From Sipunculus nudus (Eukaryota > Annelida > Sipuncula > Golfingiida > Sipunculidae): a stretch of 64,000 nucleotides of DNA. How positions within the stretch are numbered: the first letter of the stretch is position 1; every line of letters begins with the position of its first letter. Below are positions 1 through 12,500 of the stretch, in pieces. The notes beneath the pieces are model-generated. The model saw only the letters and a list, made by a program, of their open reading frames with translations, was not told the DNA's origin and did no database searches. The position numbers and the translations under genes were made by a program. The DNA lies in the NCBI GenBank assembly GCA_026874595.1, contig CM049319.1, forward strand, positions 51,970,917 to 52,034,916, written 5' to 3'.

Positions 1-17
1 GGTATTTTATTTTATAG

Positions 18-334
18 AAAGTTAAGCTTGGTGTCAGGGTGTACCTTCCTACCATTAAAAATATCTTTTGTTTTGGGTTTCTCTTGAGTGTCATACTCCT
101 TGAATGTGAGGTTTTTTAATATTGATTATAGAAAGTTATGCTTGGTGTCCTGCTCGGGGTGTACTTTCATACCATTCAAAATATCTGAAGGTTCTCATAT
201 ATGTCAATTGTGAGATTATTTAATATTGATGTTTTATTTTACAGAAAGTTAAGCTTGATGTCTTGCGTGGGTTATACCTTCCTACCATTTGACAAATCTT
301 TTGGGTTCTCATGTTTGTCAGACTTTCCTGGATT
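18..334 (+). pseudogene. Three degenerate tandem copies of the 5' half of KCC exon 1
   Basis: Segments starting at 18, 132 and 245 each begin AAAGTTAWGCTTG directly after an AG (TTTATAG, GATTATAG, TTTTACAG) and follow the real exon to about the SWIV codons. Spacing to the next copy is 114, 113 and 125 bp. Copy 1 has a deletion near its fifth to eighth codons. Copy 2 has TGA after the NI codons. Copy 3 has TGA at the codon after PTI. Each copy ends at a GTGAG (106, 210, 335) that could serve as a donor, giving 88-, 78- and 90-bp pseudo-exons. The unit therefore carries the intron tail, the acceptor and the first ~90 bp of the exon. Whether any copy is spliced in is unknown. Confidence 0.85.
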
Positions 335-369
335 GTGAGGTTATTTTATACTGATGTTTCATTTTACAG

Positions 370-516
370 AAAGTTAAGCTTGGTGTCTTGCTCGGGGTGT
401 ACCTTCCTACCATACAACATATCTTTGGGGTTCTCATGTTTGTCAGACTGTCCTGGATTGTTGGGTGTTCAGGAGTCATTGAAGCCTTTGTAATGGTCTT
501 CATCTGCTGTCTGACA
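370..516 (+). CDS. KCC exon 1 in window: pre-TM1, TM1 and start of TM2
   Basis: Phase 0 in and 0 out; 49 codons (residues 1-49 of the visible protein). The acceptor is TTTTACAG and the donor GTAAGT. It encodes [14 protein letters not shown], then [17 protein letters not shown], matching the KCC first membrane helix. The residue corresponding to human KCC1 Asn131, whose backbone carbonyl helps bind K+, is His here (codon 418-420). Three broken copies of the 5' half of this exon lie directly upstream. Confidence 0.95.
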
Positions 517-3500
517 GTAAGTAGAAAATGACCTTGAACTCTTTGAGCGTTTTACATTTTAATATATGAAATATCAAGATATTATTTTTCCATGTGATAT
601 TATATATGCATTTTAAGCAAATGATCCATAATACTGTAGTTTTTACATAGCTAGGTAAATTATTATAATGTGCTTGTCTTAAAATTATAAAGGCTAAGAT
701 TTTAATAATTTTAGTTTTGTGATTTATGATTCTTTTGATTGAAATATTTAAATTAGGTTTAACAGATAAGACCCTATATGTTTTCTGAATTCTTCTTTGA
801 TGTCCTTTGCAAAACTTCTATTGTTATTATTTAACAATTTACTAATACTAGTAATCATGGGTACACACATCAATATATCATTATTTGTCATAGAGCGGAT
901 CAGCTGACTATTTACAAACAATAGGGCGGAAAATTTAATACCTGCCAAGTGTACCATTTGTCCTAGGTTTCATCTGCTTGCATTGTAAATCCAGTTTTAA
1001 TCAACTATGGAAGATGTATTTGTTACAGTTTAAAATAAATCTGTCACGTATATTTTTAGACCTTTTTGACAGCTATATCCATGAGTGCCATAGCAACCAA
1101 TGGAATGGTTCAAGGTGAGCACCCACTTTCCTTTATGAATGTGGTTGGATCAGGCAAAAAAAAAAATTGGCCCAGGTTTGGCCCACCCACTTTCCTTTAT
1201 GAATATTGTTTATAATATGTTGGTGGATTTTTTACTCAGCCATTGCATGTCAAGTTTAAGAATTTATTGTTGTTACCGGATAATTAATGTTATTCAAAGC
1301 TGTTATTATTAATGAAAACATGCAGTTAATTCTTTTGTAGATCTGTCCCTGTTACTGATGCAATCATACAAATGAAGCCATAGAAACCAATAAAAAAAGA
1401 TCTTCAGAAGCTGCTTTAATGAAGTATAGATGGTCATGTCAATTTACTTTGCAAACCACAATTATAGAATGAAAACTCCCTGTATTTTTAGCTGAAACTT
1501 CCTATGAATTTGTATATTTTTGCCTTGGGTCCTCCTCTGAAATTCCTGCATAACGTCAGGAGCCTGTTTTAAGCCCTGTAAAGGTTTACTATCAGTGCAT
1601 GAGACTTATTGTTTCATTTCAGCTGGAGGGTCGTATTTCATGATCTCTCGGAATCTTGGACCTGAGTGTGGTGGAGCTGTAGGAATATGTTTCTACCTGG
1701 CCAACACATTTGCGACGGATCTCTATATCCTTGGTTCCATTGAAATATTACTGGTATGTTCTGAGAACTTGTCCATGCATTACTCTCTAAGGGATACCAG
1801 TACTGACTGTAAGGGATACCAGTACTGACTGCAACAGATACTAGTAACGACTGTAAGGGATACCAGTACTGACTGTAAGGGATACTAGTACTGACTGTAA
1901 GGGATACTAGTACTGACTGTAAAGGATACTAGTACTGTCTGTATGGGATACTAGTACTGACTGTAAGGGATACCAGTACTGACTGTAAGGGATACTAGTA
2001 ATGACTGCAAGGGATACTAGTACTGATTGCAAGGGATACCAGTACTGACTAAGGGATACCAGTACTGATCATGACTAAGGGATACCAGTACTGACTCTAA
2101 GGGATACCAGTACTGACTCGAGGGATACTAGTACTGACTGTAGGCGATACTAGTGCTGACTGTAAGTAATACTGGTGCTGACTAAAGGATACTAGTACTG
2201 ACTGTAAGGGATACTAGTACTGACTGTAAGGGATACTAGTAGTGACTGTAAGGGATACCAGTACTAACTGTAAGGAATACTACTGCTGATTAAAGGATAC
2301 AAGTACTGACTGTAAGGGATAATAGTACTGATTATAAGGGATACTGGTACTCACAGCAAGGGATACCAGTACTGACTTTAAGGGATACCAGTACTGACTG
2401 TAAGGGATACTAGTATTGACTGTAAGGGATACTAGTACTGTCTGTATGGGATACTAGTACTGACTAAGGGATACCAGTACTGACTGTAAGGGATACTAGT
2501 ACTGACTGCAAGGGATACTAGTACTGATTGTAAGGGATACCAGTACTGACTAAGGGATACCAGTACTGATCATGACTAAGGGATACCAGTACTGACTATA
2601 AGGGATACCAGTCCTGACTCGAGGGATACTAGTACTGACTGTAGGCGATACTAGTGCTGACTGTAAGTAATACTAGTGCTGACTAAAGGATACTAGTACT
2701 GACTGTAAGGGATACTAGTACTGACTGTAAGGGATACTAGTAGTGACTGTAAGGGATACCAGTACTAACTGTAAGGAATACTACTGCTGATTAAAGGATA
2801 CAAGTACTGACTGTAAGGGATAATAGTACTGATTATAAGGGATACTGGTACTCACAGCAAGGGATACCAGTACTGACTTTAAGGGATACCAGTACTGACT
2901 GTAAGGAATACTACTGCTGGTTAAAGGATACAAGTACTGACTGTAAGGGATAATAGTACTGATTATAAGGGATACTGGTACTCACAGCAAGGGATACCAG
3001 TACTGACTGTAAGGGATACCAGTACTGACTGTAAGGTTTACCAGTACTTACTGTAAGGGACACTAGTACTGACTGTAAGCAATACTAGTGCTGACTAAAG
3101 GATACTAGTACTGACTGTAAGGGATTCTATTGACTGTTAGGAATACAAGTGCTTACTAAAGGATACTAGTACTGACTGGAAGGGGTACTTGTACTGACTG
3201 CAAAGAATGACAGTACTGACTATAGGGATACCATTGCTGACTGTTAGGGATACCAGTACAGACTGTAAGGGATACCAGTACTAACTGGAAGGGGTAACTT
3301 ATACTGACTGCAAAGAATACCAGTACTGACTATAGGGATACCAGTTCTGGCTTCAGGTAGTATCCCTGACAGAATCTCCTTCAAAGAAAATTATCCCAAA
3401 AGTCATTTAACATTAATATTAGATCCATGAAGTATATCTCATTTTAATTCTGGCATGGTGTTCTTTCTGATGGCACATGTACTTATGAAATACACATTCA

Positions 3501-6500
3501 TTTTTTTTTTTTAATTATAATTTTTTCGAAAATTTAAAATTTAAATGGTACAAAAATAAATTTTTTAAGAAACCTGTGTGAGCAAACCACAATTAATAAA
3601 ATTAAAATAAAAAATTATTGAATCAATTTTTTAAAATTCAGTTTTAATTTAGAAACGTGATTGAGAAATTTTTTTTTTAATATTTAGATATTGTTCGATA
3701 TTTGCTCACTAAAAACTTTTTTCCCCATTGGATTTTTAAAATCCTGAACCATTTAAAAAAAATAAATTTTCAAAAATGATAAAAAAATCATATGAATGTG
3801 AATTTTAAAATACATGTAGAAAAAACTCTACCAGGTTAAAAATGACTTACACTTTATGGGGTCTAATATACATTTGATACATTTGGATTGATTTTATATT
3901 TAGTAGGTTTGCCATCTTCAGGTGGTTGGTTTGTCGGTGTTTCATTGCAGGGTTATTTATGGAACAGGTTTGCTGCGATTGGTCCAGTGCTAAACAGAAT
4001 CACTTGATAAGTTGATATATGAAATATTGGGGGTTCATATTGTTTTTGGCTTCATATTTGTAGGGTAAAAATTTTCCTTTTTTTCACTGTTTTGCAAGGT
4101 TCCATTTTCACAGTCTCACCATACAAAAGGCCTACGCAGGGTATAACCATTATTACATGAATGAATTAAATCAAATAAAATGTGTGTAAAATCTTAACAA
4201 TTGCTTGGGAACCAAAGGGAACATTGACTGGGTGGATATTGTTGTTCATCGATGACAGATAAATTGATAAATCAGGTTCAATTCATAATACTATCTTTGA
4301 ACATACAAGATGTATTATTATTCATAATATCAATCATTTACTTTTCAATTTGTTTTAGACAATGGGACCTCTATTTCACAAAGGTTCAATTTTCACAGTA
4401 ATCATCCCTTTTTGTGAATATCGCAAAATTGAATCCCTCGCAAACAAAGAAGTAACCACAGTTTGCCATAAATCGTAGCTTTGTAACTGTAAATAGGTCA
4501 TGCCTTAATCTCTGTTGAAAACTTTCTGTATAGGATTTTATATTTTCTTCATACAATCCTGAGTGAAGTCCCTGCTTTGTTTGCATCTGCAACAGAATTT
4601 ACAAAACCACAGGCCTTTGAAATCATCAGTAACACCACCAAGGCGAGCAACACTGAGCGGAGCTCTCATTGGTCACCAGGGAGAGTGCAGAGTCAAAAGC
4701 ATAGTTTTGTTTATCCTGAGTAATATAAGATGACTTTTGATATTTTGGTCTATATTCAGACAGCCTCGTGTCATGGCTGGAACGACAGGATTCCACATCT
4801 CAATTCCATAAATTCAACAGCTAAATATAATGTAATAATGTGAGTTAATTCTACAAGTGCTTATCAAAACTTCTATAGTCAAATCCAGCAGTGTGCAACA
4901 GCTTAGTTTAATCCATTTCAACCCCATCCCGGAAATGAATATATTTCCTTTAAAGCCATCCAAGCTGCATTTTACACCTTTAGTTTATGTATAGATGACC
5001 ATGAGGTTTTAAACTAGCTGTTGTAATGTTACTGGTTATTTCAAGGGCCTGTGATATAACTGTGCTTTTTTATGTGTCTTACAGCAATATATGGCACCAT
5101 CACTGGCCTACTTTGGAGACATTCATGAAAATCCGTTCAACAATTTCCGTGTGTACGGCACAGTAGTTCTGCTTGTGCTGAGCCTCATTGTAGCAGTAGG
5201 GGTCAAGTTTGTGCAGCTGTTTGCACCATTCTCTCTCGTTTGTGTCATCGTGTCCATTATTTGCATATTTATTGGTGCCTTCTCAGCAAGTGAGACCACA
5301 AAAGATGTTATGTAAGTAAATTTCAAATTTACATGTGATTTTATATTAATTTGTTTTAATATATATGGGATATTTTTAATAACTTAATTTTTTATATTCT
5401 TTATAAATCAGATATTTTTATGCAATTGATATTTTTTTTTTTTTACACTTTTTGAATATGTTTCATTTTATGGCATGGGCAGCGTCCATATTTTACCTCG
5501 TCCTTTAACTTTCGCCATGATAACTTGCCGTAGATTTGATGGATTTTCACAAAACTCACTTTTACTATTAACATTTATATTATTCGCTCATGATGGATTC
5601 TTGGCAAAATCTGTGCATGTTTAATGAAAATGAGGTCAGAGGTAACCAGGCTTCTTTGTGGTGTTACAATGATAACTTACTTGGAATATTATAAATTTGG
5701 ATGAAACTCTGCAGAAAAATTGACCAATATGATATCTCACCTAAGTATTATTCTCAGCAAAGACCACACATATATAATGAGGTCAACCAAACCTTGGTGG
5801 CCCTGTGAGGACTTGTAACAAATTTGATTTATTTAAATTTTCATTTAACTTGCTGTAAACAATTACCAATAGAGTTTTTTACATGAATTCAATTCTCAGG
5901 AAAATGTGCACATTTTTAATTAGGTCAAAGGTCACAAAACGTGACGGGCCTATTATGCACTTTTGCGCTGCTCTTGTTAAACTTTACTCAGAGAGCCAAT
6001 TAACGTGTATAACTAAATTGGTCAGATTTTATGATGTCAGAAATATTGCCCGTGTGTAGTTGTAGATATTTCAGTTTCTTTATAAAGCAAAACTTCTCAA
6101 GGTAAAAGTTAAATATCTGTTAAAATAACAACGGAAACTAAATGAGATACTATGTAAAGTCAGTAAAGTCAGTGGTTGCTTTTACAGGATCTGTATGCTG
6201 GGTGATAGGTTGCTTTCATACACGAAAGTCACAGGGACAGGCAGCCATGGAAACAGTACTGGTGATGGCTTCACTGACCACAATATGTGGTGCACAAAAA
6301 ATACTTCAGGGCCAGTGTACCCGTTATACTGTGGAGACAATAATGGGACTTCAGAGAGCTGCGACTACTTCCACGGGAGCAACATCACCTACATCCATGG
6401 GATCCCAGGAATGGCTAGCAATGTCATAGCAAGTTGGTTTGCCTCTTATCATACTGGGTGCACTCATCCAATATTAAAGCAAGTTGGTTTGTCTATATCA

Positions 6501-9500
6501 TACTGGGTGCACTCATCCAATATTAAAGCAAGTTGGTTTGTCTCTTATCATATTGGGTGCACTCATCCAATATTAAAGCAAGTTGGTTTGTCTCTTATCA
6601 TACTGGGTGCACTCATCCAATATTAAAGCAAGTTGGTTTGTCTCTTATCATACTGGGTGCACTCATCCAATATTAAAGCAAGTTGGTTTGTCTCTAATCT
6701 CACTTTGTGCGCTCTTCCAGTATATAAGCAGGTTGTATGTCTCTTATCTCAGTGTTTGCATTCATGCATATCAGAGCCAGTTGGTTGTCTCTTACCTCAC
6801 CAGGCACAGTCATCCAATATTTAAGCAAGTTGATTAATCTCTGATCCCAACATGTCCAATCCTGCAGGAATAACCTGTAAACCTTATCCTGGATTGCAAA
6901 CAAATTCTGACACTCTTTACATTATACATTAGGCCAAAAAAAAATAAAGGTATGGTTCTCAGGCACCGCCCACATCAATTTTAAACCCCCGCATCAAAAC
7001 TTTTTATATTGACTTTCAATAAAAACTTTCCAATTTTGAGCTGATGCCGCTTCGACATTTCTTTCAAGAAGATAAAACCATACAATTTCCTTTGTTTTGT
7101 AGTGCCTTTACTTATTTAGCAAAATAAAACTGTTATTTTCATGCTTTTCCCACATTGATTTCTGAAAAAAGGTGCCGGAGAACCATACCTTTTTTTTATT
7201 TTGGCCTTACAGCTAGTTAATATATAGTTTTATTTCCAATAAAATATACATGAATGTGTTTGCTTTTGACAAGCCATTATCTGATTATATGGTAGGTGAA
7301 TGACACAAAAATTAAATAATGAACTTATACAGGGTGTCAAAGTAATAATAAAAAAATAATATACTGGACTAAACAGATATTCAGTTTTATACCATACATT
7401 TATACTAAAGAATATTATACACACACATTAAGATAACAACATACCATTGCTTTGGAATTGAATTAAGAAAGGACTCTGTAACACAACATAGAGATAAAGA
7501 AATGCACAAATGTGACTATTAAAGTAAACATGCAGTATTTATATATGCCTAATATGCAGTACATGACGTCACTTCATGAGAAATCATGTGACCAACCTTT
7601 GTGATGTCTTTGTGATATCACTATTGTTTTAATTATAAACAGCTCTCACAACCTTAGACATGGAAAGCCTTTTGTTAAGGAGCGTTTTGGAGGCTCATTG
7701 GCATAATTTGGTCAAAGGGCTGAAGCATAAGGTTTGTGGTGGTGGTTCTAAAGGTCTGTTGATCTATTTCTAATCCATCTAGCTGACATCATAACTATAA
7801 CAATTTTGTTGATTTATGACCATAACATGTAATATACTCATCAAGGTGTCCTAGGCAGTAATTATGTTGAATATAGAAATCGATTTATATTACAAAAGAA
7901 ATAAAATGCTGAAAGTGTTTCTGAATTTATATTAAAATGTATTATTAAAGGGAAGTTTGTCTGTAAAAAGGATACTTTTTTGGCAGTAATGCTTTTGATC
8001 TGTCTGTTTCAATAATATGTTTCAATTTACTACTACAGTGACACAAATAGAAAAAATAGCAATTCATTTCATTCACTGTTTCAATGTACCTCAGTGTGTC
8101 TCTGCAAGCAGGTTAGAAAAACCGTTACTTAGTGAGACACTTCATTATGTTCTCTTTGATGTGCAGTCTGTAAATGTAGTCTTATTTAGAACTGTACAGG
8201 CATGTCCTATCATACAGTTAAAGATGGTACTTTACCATTCCAGGGAACCTGTGGTCCAGCTACTTGGCAGCTGGTGAAGTGACACCAGGGGTCTCTGGCA
8301 GTCACAGTCGAGGAGAAATCGTTGCAGACATCAGCTCCTCATTTGTTGTCGTAGCAGCCATCTACTTCCCCTCCGTAACAGGTTAGATCATTATATACTT
8401 GCAGTCAACAAAGCACACATAGGATTTAAAAACAGAAGTTTTATGTAACCACAAAAATGAAACTGCAAACTTATAGGCTATCAAGCAATCCTGCTTTTTT
8501 GTCTCAGTCCTACTATTCCTACTTTTTCATCAAAATATTTACATTTATGTCATGCTGTGTGACATTGAATTTCAAAATACCATGACACTCTTCACATTTA
8601 CCTTATTGTCAATATCTCACTCAGTTTTGTTTCCTCTTTACCCAGTTGTTAACAATTCTTATAGAGAAGAGCTGCTTTAATTAGGTTAATGAAAATATTT
8701 AGAACTGAAAGTAAATATGCAATATATTTGACCCCAGAGAATCTAGCTACACGAGGGAGTTTTATATGCCATATCTAAGTGTGCTTTAGTCACGTCGAGT
8801 CTCTAGGCAATAAAAAGTTTATCACATACTAGCACTAAATGTTGAAGGTGCAGGTAGTACAGCCTCCAAAAGATCTGAAATTATGGAAATTGTCCTGTAA
8901 AATTCTTGTTTGCACAATTTCTGCGTGAGAGTTGTAATTTTACATGAATCCAATACTGATCCTAAATAGTTGCCAGTGTCATACAGCTAGTTTATATTAA
9001 ATATTTTTAGGGATTTTCTTGCATTTGAATTGCAGGCAGGGCGCAGGCTTCCCTTGAGTTGCAAGGCAATTGCGTACCTCTTGTTGAGGGAAGTGATTTT
9101 TTAGCTTCGCTGACTGTAAGTCATCTGAGCTATAGCGATCACTTTTTGTCCGTCCGGCCATCCGGTTGTCTGTCCATTAACAAGGCACAAATGGTAACCA
9201 CTGGACCTGGAATCTTCTAACTTTACATCCAAAAAGGTCCATGAAAAATCTCCTTGGAAACCTGGAATTAGGTCTCTGTTACCCTTATTCTTCAAGCTAT
9301 GGGGCTCCGAAGTACCCCTCAGAATAATGAAAAATTTGATACAAAAGCTCCAATATCTAAACAACTAGTGCATTGAAACCATGATTCTTTGCATGGATAT
9401 TGATCTTGGGTGTTACATCAGTTTTCAGAATGGTGGTGCCACCTGTATTTTTTTATTTTTTACAATATTTTACCTTAAAAGATGTGGTCAAAAGCACCCC

Positions 9501-12500
9501 CCATCATAATTAAAAATTTGATACCAGAACCCGGAAATAGGGTCGCAGTGAACTATAGTCTCAGAGTTTTTGGGTATGTTTAACACCCTAGAAATAATGC
9601 AAAATACACACAAATTGCCAGATTCCTCATGAAAGGCCGGTTGTTTTGTCATCAGATTTGTTGTGCTTATTGGTCTTGATGAACTTAAGCTAATATGCAT
9701 GAACAATGATGCCACCTACACTTTTAGTGAACCTGTTAGCTTATGTAATGGCGCAGTGTCGTCCGTCCGCCGTCCACTGTTGTCCGTACATTAACCCATG
9801 CTATCTCAGAAACCGTCAGAGCTAGCAGCTCCAAATTGCATGTTAGAATCAGTTACATGTCAAACTTCATCTTATTGAGCTTGTTTTTTTGGTATCTATA
9901 TTAACTTTGATTTTACAGGGAAAAACCTCAAAAACCTTAAAAAATCTTCTTCTCCGAAATTGTCAAGGCAAATTGTCCAATATTTCACAGAAATGATCCC
10001 TGGAACAGTCTTTTTCAGGTTTGTTCGAATGGTTCTAGTTCGGAGAGTTTTGGTGAAGTTACAGTAGGTTGAACTGAGTCATCTGTCCAAAAAAAGCATA
10101 CTAAAATGAAAATCTCAGAAACGGCTGGAGCTATCATCACCAAATTTTATGCCAATGTTTGTCACATATGTCACATCTTAAAATGAGGTATTGGTGGCGC
10201 CACCTACCTTGATCTTTTTTTTTACAAGCGAAAATGTTATTTTAGATTCTTCTAGCTTATACAGTCGTGAATTGATAATCCGACACTAAATGTAATACGC
10301 TAATTTACGTCAGATTGCAAGGCTGTCGGACAGTCAAATCAATAAAGGTGATGGAGGGTAAAGATACAATGTGACCTAAATGTTTGGAGAACTTATTATA
10401 ATTCATTAAGTATTTTGTTATAATAAACTACGTATATGATATTGTTATGATTAATGTGAATTAGAAAATAAAAACATTCGTCATGGAGAACTGTTTTTAT
10501 TTCTTATATACGTGTCTATATATACTACGGTCGTCAAGATTGACGACCTATGCAGATTCTACAATTGTGAGATATGCTTATATTTCTGAACAAACATAAA
10601 CTAAATGTATATATATATATGAATCAGCGGTTGATCTACTAAGTTCATGTGCGTCTAAAGAATGCAAGCATATCTGTCTGGTATCTTGTTCTTATATTTT
10701 TTCATTTGCACAGACTTTTCTAAGTGGTCGGCATCAACGTCCCCTGCAGCAAACCCCTACTCCTCAATATACCGTAGCCCTGTTACCATTCCCCCAATTG
10801 TGTCTCTGAGAGTTACTGGTTTAGGAGGACCATCTTCTCCCTCAGACTCGCTGTCACTGTCGCCTCCATCTTCTTTGACCATTGACACAATATCAGCGGC
10901 TGTCGGCTTTGCTTCCGTGGGCTCCATGTTGTCTTATACGAGGTATCGCTCTGCGGTCACATGGTCCGCTCTGTTCAGTGCCTGGAAAAGGTCCCCGACA
11001 CCGTTCTTCATCTCCAAATATTCCACACACCGAGAGGTTCATGTGTGCCACATACTGATGTAAACTGACTTAATTAGTGAGCCAAAGTGACTCAATAATT
11101 GATTCTCGTGTACAGTAAGAACAATACGCATCGCTGCATTTCACGCCTAATTAATCAGGGTGCTGTGTGCACGAGCCCGACGACTTACATCAATATACCG
11201 GTATAGACAATATAGACAGTACAGACAATATACCGATCGGATTGTCAAGTCAGAAAATACGTTGGTATCCTTGTTTGTGTCGAGAAATGTCATGTCGGAG
11301 TCGGAATCCAAGGCTGTCGGTTTGTTAAAGCTAATTTTTATGGGTCTCGTTCGTTTATTGCAAAATACCGTCGGATTGCAAGGTTTCCGGATTGTTAAGG
11401 GTCAGAATGTCAAGTCGCGACTGTACACTGTTTTATGAAGAAACAGTTAAGCTGATTGGTTTAAACTTTAAAAGAATTATTCTGTGGTAGTGTTCTGCTG
11501 GTTTTATAAGAATAGATTGGGTAAATGCAGCTTTAAAAAAGCAGTGTAGCCAATTGAAAAAGGCTTTCTGTGTTTGAAAACAGATTTGACAACATGCTGA
11601 GTTTCAGCAGCCAAGTCAAGAGCTCACTCAGTACAACCAGGTGGGGTCCAGAATATCACCATGGCAACTGACCTGGCTCTGTCTGGTGTCTAGACAATGT
11701 TTCTAGATGTCTAGACACAGCGTCTAGACGTCTAGATACATCGTCTAGATGCAGAATGCCCAGATTAGAACTATTAAAGTATATCTTTCAACTGTTTGAA
11801 AAAACTTGGTTAGCATTTTTAGTGAAACTGTGAGCTTATGCAATGGTGTGGCGTCGTCCGTCGTGCATCATAGCTATCTCAAAAAGTCCAGGAGCTAGCA
11901 TTACCATATTTTTTGCAAAAATTTTGTCATCTAAAAAATTCTACATGAATTTTGCTTATTTCTTGGCTCACTGCATTTTCTTAGATTTAAAATTGAAGAA
12001 GCTAAAAACATTAAAAAATGTTCTTCTCTGAAACCATGCTGCCAAATTGTCCGTTCATCTGTCCCGATAATCCTCCTTGGTAAAAATAACATATCTGAAA
12101 TATCCTGACTGATACATCTTAGTTTTAAAATGTCCTAGTCTGAAACTTGCAGGTCTGAAACGTCCATTTTGCTGAAATCATAAGGACTAAGGTAGATATG
12201 CAGGACAAAAGAGGATCAATATTATATTTTAAAAATAAACCTCCATTCATACTCCAAAACATTGCACAGGTTCGCATTAGGCCTGTAGGCCTTGTCTTAA
12301 TTAGTTTCCTGTGCAAGGACATATTGTCAACATATGTCAGTCGGCTGAGTGTCATGACCTGTGGGTCAATTGTTTTTTAAGGGGCATAATCAGGAGCAGT
12401 AGTATGCCTATTTTTTCTCACTATCAGTTCAGTTATGCTTTATACAAAAGTTTCCCAGTAAAATCATCCCAGCACACAGTCTCATTTCCTCGCATACTTC

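Noticed and set aside
1785-3362. CRISPR-like regular short repeats
   Set aside because: Units are contiguous 22-mers without unique spacers, lie in an intron of an animal gene, and no cas genes exist.
6195-6837. Long open frames of 143 and 84 codons as novel proteins
   Set aside because: They run through KCC exon 5 in the wrong frame and through the 50-bp repeat; the true frame of the exon is fixed by KCC similarity and splice phases.
10662-11063. Plus-strand 133-codon frame as a gene
   Set aside because: It lies inside the pogo-like element, and its complement reads as the transposase acidic tail; the plus-strand frame is a shadow.
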